The translations under genes were made by a program, and so were the position numbers. Positions 1 to 6,083 of a stretch of 12,252 nt of DNA are shown here, piece by piece. Origin of the DNA: Microcaldota archaeon (GTDB lineage: Archaea; Micrarchaeota; Micrarchaeia; Micrarchaeales; CABMGC01); the NCBI GenBank assembly GCA_021851985.1, contig JAJZOS010000016.1, forward strand, positions 1-12,252, read 5' to 3'. The notes beneath the pieces were generated by a model. The model was not told the origin of the DNA and searched no databases. It saw nothing but the letters and a program-made list of their open reading frames with translations. The number at the start of each line of letters is the position of its first letter. The stretch's first letter is position 1.

Positions 1-2
1 TA

Positions 3-167
3 TCCCTTTATATCAAAGCCTGGATAGAGTCACAAAAAGAAGATGATCTTTCACTTCTTTTTGCAAATGCGAGAATTGAAAAACAAACGAAGAGAGGGGG
101 AAGGGTAGCAGCAATGCCATCGAAACAGCAGGAGCAGCAGGATAATCAACAGGAGAAAATTGAATAG
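3..167 (+). CDS. C-terminal end of an unidentified protein (5' end outside window)
   Basis: The frame is open from the window edge to a TAG at 165-167, giving 54 residues. It starts with a mixed helical-looking stretch (SLYIKAWIESQKEDD), passes through a basic segment (KQTKRGGR) and ends in a hydrophilic, glutamine-rich, probably disordered tail (PSKQQEQQDNQQEKIE). The other two forward frames stop early, at about 27 and 44. The stop lies 9 bases before the convergent cysS stop, which fits the compact spacing of the window. No family could be recognised from this fragment. It could be the disordered tail of a cytoplasmic protein. What is seen is only an open frame with protein-like composition; the function is unknown. 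Confidence 0.55.
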   Translation, partial: SLYIKAWIESQKEDDLSLLFANARIEKQTKRGGRVAAMPSKQQEQQDNQQEKIE

Positions 168-176
168 ATTCGGATG

Positions 177-1601
177 TCATTTGTACCATATTGTCCCATA
201 TTCACTGTCTTCTACAATAATACCGAATTCAGACTTGAGCCTTTCACGTATAGAATCCGCTTTTTCAAATTCTTTTTTGGACCTGAAAGATTCCCTTTTT
301 TTTATTAGGGTCTGCGCTTCCTCAGGCAGTTTTTCCTTGTATATGTTCTTTTCAAGGATGCCGAAAATCCTTGCATGTGAAAGGACTTCGTTTACTGCAA
401 AGTCTTTTGCTTCCTTATTGGCATCAGGATTTAATTCTGCAAATGACCTAAGTTTGTCTATTGCAGAAATGAGTTTTGAAAGCGCTAGAGGAGTGTTAAG
501 GTCATCATCCATGGCCTTCTTGAAATCAATCCTTAATTCATCTGCAATCCTGATTATTTCTTCTCTGGACTCTGAACTTTCTGATGCGCCCATATTGTAG
601 AATATGCTGAATGAAGAATATAGATATCTGAGTCTTGACTCTGAGGCTTTCATTAAGTCTTCTGTGTACGCGATATCCTTCCTATAATGTGTGGAACACA
701 CAAGCAGTCTCAGTGCCTCTGGGCTATACTTTCTGAGTAGATCTCTTATCCGCACGAAATTCTTAAGGCTCTTAGACATTTTCTCCCCGCGTATCAGCAT
801 TATTCCGGAATGCAGCCAATATTTGACGAACGGCTTTACTCCGAATGCTGCCTCTGCCTGGGCAATCTCATTTGTATGATGAGGGAATATCAACTCTATG
901 GCACCCCCATGTATATCGTATTGGCTCCCAAATATCGATTTTGTTATTGCTGTATCTTCTATGTGCCATCCTGGCCTTCCTTCAATCTCAATTGGCTTCC
1001 CTTTTATCTTGAGTTTTATCCTCCAGCTCGGCTCTCCAGGCTTTGCGCCTTTCCATAACGCAAAATCATAGCTGTTTATCTTCCCAGGTTTCGGCTCTAT
1101 CCTATGCTTCTCAAGCTCCTTTATGTCCATTCTTGAAAGATTTGTGTAGTCTTTAAACTTTGACACATTATAGTATATATCTTCGTCCATTTGATATGCA
1201 AATCCCTTGTCTATGAGCACTTGTATTTGTTCTGTTATTTGCTCTATAAAGTCATGCGACCTAGGATATGAATCAATGCTTTCCGTCACACCTATTGCTC
1301 GCATGTCTTCCATGAATCTGTTTTCATAGTTGCGTGCCAATTCCTTGGGCTCAATGCCTTCCTCGGCAGCCCGCTTTATTATCTTGTCATCAACATCGGT
1401 TATGTTCTGTATATATTTAAGCCTGTATCCGCTTCTCCTCAACCATCGCGCGATGACGTCGAAATTTATGTAGTTCTTAGCATGCCCAAGATGGGCATCG
1501 TCGTATACTGTCTGGCCGCATACGAACATCTTTACCTCATTATCCTTGAGCGGCTTAAACTCCTCCTTTGACTTAGACATCGTATTATGCACTACAAGCA
1601 T
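177..1601 (-). CDS. cysS: Cysteinyl-tRNA synthetase
   Basis: Class I aminoacyl-tRNA synthetase that charges tRNA-Cys with cysteine in the cytoplasm. The 474 residues fit the family's usual 460-490. Visible motifs are the N-terminal VCGQTVYD with zinc-ligand Cys28, the HIGH signature as HLGHA (37-41), the FALWK..KPGEPSW block (180-193), GRPGWHIE (208-215), FPHHTNE (239-245) carrying His241 and Glu245, and KMSKS at 274-278. The C-terminal helical region ends in a short basic segment. The start is supported because MLVVHNTMSKSKEEFKPL aligns from residue 1 with the N-terminus of bacterial CysRS. Two oddities stand out. The Cys that normally follows GWHIE and is the second zinc ligand (Cys209 in E. 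coli) is Asp216. The segment between PSW and GRPGWH is longer and charged compared with the bacterial form. The start lies 9 bases after the stop of the upstream secreted-protein gene, with no strong ribosome binding site, so the two are probably co-transcribed. Its presence suggests direct cysteinylation rather than the SepRS/SepCysS route. Confidence 0.97.
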   Translation of the reverse strand: MLVVHNTMSKSKEEFKPLKDNEVKMFVCGQTVYDDAHLGHAKNYINFDVIARWLRRSGYRLKYIQNITDVDDKIIKRAAEEGIEPKELARNYENRFMEDMRAIGVTESIDSYPRSHDFIEQITEQIQVLIDKGFAYQMDEDIYYNVSKFKDYTNLSRMDIKELEKHRIEPKPGKINSYDFALWKGAKPGEPSWRIKLKIKGKPIEIEGRPGWHIEDTAITKSIFGSQYDIHGGAIELIFPHHTNEIAQAEAAFGVKPFVKYWLHSGIMLIRGEKMSKSLKNFVRIRDLLRKYSPEALRLLVCSTHYRKDIAYTEDLMKASESRLRYLYSSFSIFYNMGASESSESREEIIRIADELRIDFKKAMDDDLNTPLALSKLISAIDKLRSFAELNPDANKEAKDFAVNEVLSHARIFGILEKNIYKEKLPEEAQTLIKKRESFRSKKEFEKADSIRERLKSEFGIIVEDSEYGTIWYK

Positions 1602-1610
1602 GCAATTGCC

Positions 1611-2375
1611 TTATGTAACATTGACTATTGGTTGGGATACAAGTATTCCTGGAGTTTCAGTTGGCTCCTGGCCGAACTTGAAATCTGTTACTGCTATATA
1701 ATCAAACTGACTGAACGATGTGCCTATGGTCTGACTTACTACCTTTATCTGCGCATCCTTGCATAAAAGCGGGAGCAGATTTATGCTGGCATTTACAAAT
1801 GTGCTGGATGCATTCTGGCTGTTTCCAGGAGCTGCATACGTGTTGAAGTAGGTAGTTATTGCAGGTTTGCCTTTGTAGAGTATCGTAATATAAAGCTGCT
1901 GGCTTTGTGGGGATATTATCTTGAAATTGAGATAAGGATATGTGACAAGGAACGGATCTGAGGTAAGATTTCCGAAGCCTACGCTTGTTCCGCCAGTAAA
2001 GGTTGTTGCAAAATATACACCGTTGTATCCTGCCCATGGATGTGAATAATATGAAAGCTGCTTGTTTGATTTTGTTATGTTGCGCGGAGCGCTTCCAAAG
2101 CCCTGGCCGGTAACATTCCAGCCCGAATACGTTCCGGTAGAGAAATTGCCGTTTTCGACTGCGCCAGGACCGCTGCTAAGCGTGCAGTGAGTATAATTTA
2201 TGCTTGTTGTTGAAACAGAAGCCGTGGTATTTGTTTTTTGAGGCACAGAGGACGTTAACGACTGTTGAACGGTAGTTGTAGACTGTGGAGCAGTTTTTGA
2301 AGGAAGCACGAAGAAAGCTATTATTGCTATTACAACAAGCGCCACAACATATGCAGCAATGACTTTTGAATCCAT
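1611..2375 (-). CDS. Membrane-anchored secreted protein, possible galactose-binding-like domain
   Basis: A 254-residue protein with an N-terminal hydrophobic segment (about residues 6-24, AAYVVALVVIAIIAFFV) that would act as signal anchor. A Ser/Thr/Gln-rich linker follows (about 28-60), then an extracellular domain of about 190 residues. The domain opens with ENGNFSTGTYSGWNVTG, which resembles the first strand pattern of carbohydrate-binding or galactose-binding-like jelly rolls (NGxFETGxxxGW). Aromatic strands and an FDYIAV-like final strand follow. Two cysteines (about residues 64 and 204) could form a disulfide. N-X-S/T sequons are frequent (NTT, NYT, NFS, NVT, NIT, NLT, NAS), as expected of a glycosylated archaeal surface protein. 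It is the first gene of a unit with cysS and starts just downstream of a TATA-like TTTAAA element. The jelly-roll assignment is inference from one motif, and no specific function is claimed. Confidence 0.8.
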   Translation of the reverse strand: MDSKVIAAYVVALVVIAIIAFFVLPSKTAPQSTTTVQQSLTSSVPQKTNTTASVSTTSINYTHCTLSSGPGAVENGNFSTGTYSGWNVTGQGFGSAPRNITKSNKQLSYYSHPWAGYNGVYFATTFTGGTSVGFGNLTSDPFLVTYPYLNFKIISPQSQQLYITILYKGKPAITTYFNTYAAPGNSQNASSTFVNASINLLPLLCKDAQIKVVSQTIGTSFSQFDYIAVTDFKFGQEPTETPGILVSQPIVNVT

Positions 2376-2403
2376 ATTACCGAATATATATAGAACCTTA
2401 TGG

Positions 2404-2411
2404 TTTAAATA
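2404..2411. promoter_or_regulatory. Shared TATA element of a divergent promoter
   Basis: TTTAAATA sits between the divergent genes starting at 2375 (-) and 2445 (+). Its palindromic TTTAAA core reads as a TATA box on both strands. Its centre is about 37 bases before the TTG of eL41 (predicted leader about 10 nt, containing AGGTG) and about 32 bases before the ATG of the secreted protein (predicted leader about 5 nt). A run of alternating AT at 2383-2392 is too near the ATG to be that gene's TATA box. This is assigned by spacing only. Confidence 0.5.
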
Positions 2412-2434
2412 AGTTTAATGTAAAGCTTTATCAC

Positions 2435-2439
2435 AGGTG
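2435..2439 (+). promoter_or_regulatory. Ribosome binding site for eL41
   Basis: AGGTG, matching the archaeal anti-Shine-Dalgarno consensus GGAGGTGA, lies five bases before the TTG at 2445. The distance from the last G of GGTG to the start codon is the same as for the next gene (GGTGA at 2566-2570 before TTG 2575). This helps decide in favour of the TTG start rather than the internal ATG at 2484. Confidence 0.6.
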
Positions 2440-2444
2440 CTATT

Positions 2445-2558
2445 TTGGGAAGTATTCCTAGGAAGTGGAAAAAGAAGGGAAGAATGCGCTGGAAGTGGCT
2501 CAAGAAGAGAAGGAGGAGAATAAAAAGAGCGCAGAAAAGGAGAGTAGGCGAACTCTAA
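2445..2558 (+). CDS. rpl41e: Large-subunit ribosomal protein eL41 (L41e), TTG start
   Basis: A 37-codon gene that reads [12 protein letters not shown], then [18 protein letters not shown], then KRRVGEL before the TAA. More than half of the residues are Lys or Arg, with the tryptophan pattern RWKW that marks eL41, the smallest ribosomal protein and a single basic helix at the subunit interface. From memory, longer archaeal eL41 proteins also carry a [14 protein letters not shown] core, so the conserved block begins upstream of the internal ATG (2484), which would give only 24 residues. The TTG at 2445 is preceded by AGGTG at the same spacing as the ribosome binding site of the following gene. 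It lies right after a divergent TATA element and 16 bases before the S-adenosylhomocysteine hydrolase start, so the two form one transcription unit. Genes of this size are often missed by gene finders. Confidence 0.85.
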   Translation: MGSIPRKWKKKGRMRWKWLKKRRRRIKRAQKRRVGEL

Positions 2559-2565
2559 CAGTATT

Positions 2566-2570
2566 GGTGA
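2566..2570 (+). promoter_or_regulatory. Ribosome binding site deciding the TTG start of ahcY
   Basis: GGTGA lies four bases before TTG at 2575. The TTG start brings in the N-terminal residues ([18 protein letters not shown]) that match the family, whereas the first in-frame ATG (residue 17) would remove them. Confidence 0.65.
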
Positions 2571-2574
2571 CATA

Positions 2575-3825
2575 TTGTCCAGTTATGAAATCAAGTCGAT
2601 AGCGCTTTACGGTCAGGGACGCATGCAGCTGGAATGGTCAGAGATGCACATGCCTGCCCTCATGGAAGTGAAGAAGGAATTTATAAGGCAAAAGCCGTTC
2701 AAGAAGCTTAGGATCTCCGCTTTGCTGCATGTAACAAAGGAGACAGGCGCGCTCATAAGATGCCTGCATGCAGGAGGCGCAGAAATAGCGCTCGCTGGAG
2801 GAAACCCGCTGTCTACGCAAGATGATATAGCTGCAGCGCTGGTAAAGGACGGAATACACGTATTTGCGTGGAGGGGAGAGACGCTGCCCGAATATAAAGA
2901 TTGTGTCAAACGGTTGCTTGCCTTCAAACCGGACATAGTAATAGATGATGGCGGCGATTTGCATACCCTTGCACACTCGGAAGAAGGCAGTCTTGAAGCC
3001 ATTGGTGGAACTGAAGAAACAACAACAGGAATACATAGGATAAAGGCAATGGAAAGGGATGGCGTGCTCAAATACCCGATTGTTGCCGTGAATAGTGCAA
3101 ACACCAAATACCTGTTCGACAACAGATATGGAACTGGACAGAGTACTATTGATGGTATAATACGCGCAACGAATATATTCATTGCAGGGAGAGTGGCAGT
3201 GGTGGCAGGTTATGGATGGGTTGGCCGAGGAGTTGCCATGCGGCTTCGAGGGCATGGAGCCAGGGTGATTATAACAGAAGTGGATGAATTCAAGTCTCTT
3301 GAAGCAAATATGGATGGTTTTGAAGTAATGAAAATGGATGACGCAGCATCAGTAGGGGATATCTTCATAACTGCTACAGGTGACATAGACGTGATAGTCG
3401 ATAGACACTTCAAAAAAATGAAGGATGGGGCAATACTTTCTAATACAGGCCATTTTGATGTTGAAATAGATGTAAAGTCATTGAAGAAAAATTCAGTAAA
3501 TCACAGAAAAATACGCAATAACCTTGAAGAGTATGTATTAAAAGACGGCAGAAGGCTGTACCTTCTCGCAGAGGGAAGGATAGTAAACCTTGGAGCAGCA
3601 GAAGGGCATCCAAGCGAGGTCATGGATTTGAGTTTCTGCAATCAGGCCCTTTCTGCAAAATACCTTGTTGACAAACAAGATGAGCTTGAAAATAAAGTGT
3701 ATAAGATACCTGAAGAGATAGACAGAATGATTGCGGGCATAAAGCTTAAATCTCTCAATATAAAAATTGATAGACTGAGTGAGAAGCAGAAGAGATACCT
3801 TAGCAGTTGGGAACTGGATATTTAG
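2575..3825 (+). CDS. ahcY: S-adenosylhomocysteine hydrolase (adenosylhomocysteinase)
   Basis: A cytoplasmic NAD-dependent enzyme that splits S-adenosylhomocysteine into adenosine and homocysteine, removing the inhibitory product of methyltransferases. Its 416 residues include LLHVTKET (51-58), NPLSTQDD (77-84), the substrate loop DDGGDLH (124-130), TEETTTG (146-152), [14 protein letters not shown] (173-186) with the catalytic Lys178 and Asp182 equivalents, and the Rossmann motif AGYGWVGRG (211-219). [10 protein letters not shown] (290-299) and [16 protein letters not shown] (339-354) follow. The protein ends at SWELDI, so the C-terminal extension with the Lys/Tyr cofactor-clamping pair of human-type enzymes is absent, as in archaeal and Thermotoga forms. 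Start is TTG with GGTGA upstream. It follows eL41 by 16 bases. A related methanogen enzyme prefers S-inosylhomocysteine, so substrate choice (adenosine or inosine form) cannot be settled from sequence. It converges on bud32 with a 6-base gap. Confidence 0.97.
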   Translation: MSSYEIKSIALYGQGRMQLEWSEMHMPALMEVKKEFIRQKPFKKLRISALLHVTKETGALIRCLHAGGAEIALAGGNPLSTQDDIAAALVKDGIHVFAWRGETLPEYKDCVKRLLAFKPDIVIDDGGDLHTLAHSEEGSLEAIGGTEETTTGIHRIKAMERDGVLKYPIVAVNSANTKYLFDNRYGTGQSTIDGIIRATNIFIAGRVAVVAGYGWVGRGVAMRLRGHGARVIITEVDEFKSLEANMDGFEVMKMDDAASVGDIFITATGDIDVIVDRHFKKMKDGAILSNTGHFDVEIDVKSLKKNSVNHRKIRNNLEEYVLKDGRRLYLLAEGRIVNLGAAEGHPSEVMDLSFCNQALSAKYLVDKQDELENKVYKIPEEIDRMIAGIKLKSLNIKIDRLSEKQKRYLSSWELDI

Positions 3826-3831
3826 GCATAT

Positions 3832-4428
3832 TTACACCATAGTCCTTGATTGGTATCTTCCCCTCTTTTCTATATCGGCGAGCCTGATCAAGGTTTCTTT
3901 ATATGATTTCGCAACAGCCGAATAATTTTTTATAAAGATGCTGTAAATTGCCTTGCTGACCTGCCTCTTCATCAGAAGTATGTCCAAGGCCCTTTCTTCT
4001 GAACCGTTGTTGAAGTCGCCCAATCCGAAGTCTATTACAAAAAGCTTCCCATAGCAGAACATGAGGTTTGCAGGAGTGAAGTCGCCATGAATTATGCCAT
4101 GGTTATGGAGCTTTCCCAGCATTATTCCTGCAGCCTTCGCAATGGTTCCGGACAATTTGGTGTGGTTTAGCGTGTCACCTTTTATGCTTTCCATATATAT
4201 AGAATATTTACCCACTGCAATTAGTCTTGGTGCATTTACACCGCTTTCTACAGCGCTACAAAGCAGGCTGGCTTCTTTTTTTGTCCTTCTTGACCTTAAA
4301 ACAGTATCTAATTCTGGTATCCTGTAAGTCTTTGGTTCCCTGAACTTTACGGCCACGTCAACTCCAAATTCTTTGATCAGGTATATGGTGGCCTCTGCGC
4401 CTCGCCCTATAATTTGCTTATCGTGCAT
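3832..4428 (-). CDS. bud32: KEOPS complex kinase/ATPase Bud32
   Basis: Small atypical protein kinase of the KEOPS complex that supports Kae1 in making N6-threonylcarbamoyladenosine (t6A) at position 37 of ANN-decoding tRNAs. At 198 residues it is a typical stand-alone Bud32. Visible motifs are the glycine-rich GRGAEATIY (8-16), the lysine region VKFREPKTYRIPELD (27-41) with Lys28, RTKKEASLL (48-56) with Glu52, the catalytic loop HGDFTPANLM (114-123) with Asp116 and Asn121, and VIDFGLGDF (131-139) with metal-binding Asp133. The basic C-terminal tail (RGRYQSR) is the Bud32 signature thought to contact tRNA. The ATG overlaps the kae1 stop by one base (TAATG), so translation is probably coupled. 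Many euryarchaea fuse these two proteins in the same order; here they remain separate. Confidence 0.96.
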   Translation of the reverse strand: MHDKQIIGRGAEATIYLIKEFGVDVAVKFREPKTYRIPELDTVLRSRRTKKEASLLCSAVESGVNAPRLIAVGKYSIYMESIKGDTLNHTKLSGTIAKAAGIMLGKLHNHGIIHGDFTPANLMFCYGKLFVIDFGLGDFNNGSEERALDILLMKRQVSKAIYSIFIKNYSAVAKSYKETLIRLADIEKRGRYQSRTMV

Positions 4429-5402
4429 TAAAAAACCACGGCTCTGTCTACCCTATATCTCTGCTCTATCCTGCAGTCTTTTATTTTTATTTTATATCCG
4501 TTTGAAAGCATTCTTTCTGCGACGAACGCTATCATTGCGCCATTGTCTGCATTGAACTGGTTTTCGGAGAAGCCGAACTTGGAGTGGTGGCTTAAGGCTA
4601 TCTTAGAAAGCATCTCCTTTAGCCTTGTATTCTGCGCGACTCCGCCGCATACGCATATCTCATCGCTGTTTGTGAGAAGGAGCGCCCTTTCTGTGGCTTC
4701 ACACAGCATTGAGAATGCTGTTTCCTGTATTGAATAGCATATGTCCTGCTTTGTATGCTTGTTTATCTGTTTTATCGAATGCGTAAGCAAACCAGTAAAT
4801 GAGAAATCCATTCCCTTTACAGTATATGGCATATCTACATATCTTCCGCCTATTGCTGTCTTCTCGACTGTAGAGCCCCAGGAAGGAACCAACTTAAGCG
4901 ACCTTGCAAAAGAATCGAGCATGTTGCCTACGCCTATGTCAAATGTTTCGCCAAGGATTGTATAATGACGGTATCTTTTTCCTGTTGCCTTAAGTATTTG
5001 AGAATTGCCTCCGCTAACATATAGCACTACCGGATCTTCCAGCCTGGACATCAGTCTTGCTATCTCTATATGCCCTAAACCATGATTCACATCTGCCATC
5101 GGAATGCCAAGGCGGACTGCAAGAGTCTTTGCAATTATTTGACCGACCTGGAGGCAGTTCCCTATGCCAGGGCCTTTAGTATAACCTATCCCTTCTATGT
5201 CCCGTATGCTTAGCCCTGCAGTTTTGAGAGCTTTTCTTATAACGTTGTTGGAGTTGCTTATATGAAATTCCGCAACCTTCTTTGGTATCATACCGGTTGT
5301 GCCGACATCGTACATCGACTTCTCATTCGCGATTATTTTTCCGTCTTTTACTATCCCTACGCCAAATGTGTGCGCACTGCTTTCGATTCCTAAAACAAGC
5401 AT
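4428..5402 (-). CDS. kae1: KEOPS complex subunit Kae1 (t6A synthase catalytic subunit)
   Basis: ASKHA-fold enzyme that transfers the threonylcarbamoyl group from threonylcarbamoyl-AMP to A37 of tRNA. Its 324 residues match archaeal Kae1. Visible elements are the N-terminal phosphate loop LGIESSAHTFGVGI (4-17), the metal-ligand motif HGLGH (His107 and His111), the nucleotide loop YVSGGNSQ (128-135), GETFDIGVGNMLD (151-163), DFSFTGLL (199-206), the second phosphate loop VCGGVAQN (251-258) and the metal ligand Asp286 in NADNGAM. The usual HPREAxxHH segment is degenerate (IPKKVAEFH, 39-47). The start gives an N-terminus that enters the first strand at once, as in the family. It is upstream of bud32 in the same unit and overlaps it by one base. 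A TATA-like element lies about 38 bases upstream, and there is no clear ribosome binding site. Confidence 0.97.
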   Translation of the reverse strand: MLVLGIESSAHTFGVGIVKDGKIIANEKSMYDVGTTGMIPKKVAEFHISNSNNVIRKALKTAGLSIRDIEGIGYTKGPGIGNCLQVGQIIAKTLAVRLGIPMADVNHGLGHIEIARLMSRLEDPVVLYVSGGNSQILKATGKRYRHYTILGETFDIGVGNMLDSFARSLKLVPSWGSTVEKTAIGGRYVDMPYTVKGMDFSFTGLLTHSIKQINKHTKQDICYSIQETAFSMLCEATERALLLTNSDEICVCGGVAQNTRLKEMLSKIALSHHSKFGFSENQFNADNGAMIAFVAERMLSNGYKIKIKDCRIEQRYRVDRAVVF

Positions 5403-5433
5403 GTAGATACGTTATTTAGTTTGAAGGCAACAC

Positions 5434-5445
5434 TTTTAATATTTA
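5434..5445. promoter_or_regulatory. Shared TATA region of the kae1 / HAD divergent promoter
   Basis: TTTTAATATTTA lies in the 62-base gap between the divergent kae1 (start 5402, -) and the first HAD gene (start 5465, +). Its centre is about 26 bases upstream of the HAD ATG, which predicts a leaderless mRNA and fits the absence of any ribosome binding site there. It is about 38 bases upstream of the kae1 ATG, which predicts a leader of about 11 nt. The assignment rests on composition and spacing only. Confidence 0.45.
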
Positions 5446-5464
5446 GTTTTGAGATTTTTATCCC

Positions 5465-6076
5465 ATGTCATACTCAAAAATAAATGAAGCATGCAAAAGG
5501 AAGAAAATAGCGTTGGATGTAGATGGGACTCTGGCGGATGTCGGTTCTTTGTGGATACAGAGCTATAACAAACTTAAAGGGACATCATATGATGTAAATG
5601 ATATGCTTGATTGGAATCACGAATCCATAGGATCCAACATATCTGAAATGCATGATCTATACATAAAGATCTGGAAGGATCATTATAATGGCATTAAATT
5701 TGAAGGAGATATCTGCAGGATAAAGGAACTTTGCAGGCATTACGAGGTTGATATAGTGACTAGCCGCGAATATGATACAGCATATGAACTCGGTATATGG
5801 CTCGAAAAAAATGGGCTTTCATGGTTGCCCGTTGTGATAAACAACCCGAATAAAGATAAATCACTGCTTGATTATGATTTATATATAGATGATTCACCCA
5901 TACTGGCTGAAAATATAGATAAAAACAAATCAAAATTGCTTTATATTGTGAACAGGCCGTGGAACAGGAATGTTGAAGAAACAGGAAATATAATAAGGGT
6001 TGAGGGAGTTAACGAGGCCTTGGACATGCTTATAGAAAAATCCGCTGCCATGGATCTTGAAATTGCAAATGAATAG
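5465..6076 (+). CDS. HAD-superfamily 5'(3')-deoxyribonucleotidase-like protein, copy 1
   Basis: A 203-residue HAD phosphatase resembling the NT5C family, which removes phosphate from (deoxy)nucleoside monophosphates. Motif I is ALDVDGTLAD with nucleophile Asp18 and acid/base Asp20. Motif II is DIVTSRE (Thr99/Ser100). Motif III is the lysine in NPNKDKS (128-133). Motif IV is DLYIDDSP with Asp142 and Asp143. The region between motif I and II holds an all-helical cap of about 70 residues rich in Trp and Tyr, as in NT5C-type enzymes. All catalytic positions are present, so activity is likely; the substrate is not predictable. It is the first of two tandem paralogues, probably leaderless from a TATA region 26 bases upstream. 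Expected location is cytoplasmic, with no signal peptide. Confidence 0.85.
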   Translation: MSYSKINEACKRKKIALDVDGTLADVGSLWIQSYNKLKGTSYDVNDMLDWNHESIGSNISEMHDLYIKIWKDHYNGIKFEGDICRIKELCRHYEVDIVTSREYDTAYELGIWLEKNGLSWLPVVINNPNKDKSLLDYDLYIDDSPILAENIDKNKSKLLYIVNRPWNRNVEETGNIIRVEGVNEALDMLIEKSAAMDLEIANE

Positions 6077-6079
6077 TGA
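6075..6079 (+). promoter_or_regulatory. Ribosome binding site deciding the start of HAD copy 2
   Basis: AGTGA, partly overlapping the TAG stop of the upstream gene, lies four bases before ATG 6084. This is the same geometry as GGTGA before the TTG at 2575. It favours ATG 6084 over the earlier in-frame ATGs at 6057 and 6069. Confidence 0.45.
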
Positions 6080-6083
6080 ATTT

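Noticed and set aside
160..600. Open frame of 146 codons on the plus strand opposite cysS
   Set aside because: It lies fully antisense to a well-supported cysS, has low-complexity Ser/Leu/Phe composition typical of antisense frames, and no recognisable motif.
2383..2392. AATATATATA as the TATA box of the secreted-protein gene
   Set aside because: Its centre is only about 12 bases before the ATG, too near for archaeal TBP-directed initiation upstream of the start codon.
2484..2558. ATG 2484 as the start of eL41 (24 residues)
   Set aside because: It would cut off the PRKWKKKG block expected in long archaeal eL41 forms and has no ribosome binding site as good as the one before TTG 2445.
2613..3255. 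Two overlapping minus-strand frames of 189 and 205 codons opposite ahcY
   Set aside because: Both are antisense to conserved ahcY motifs and overlap one another in different frames; compositions rich in Ser, Cys and Pro are shadows of the real gene.
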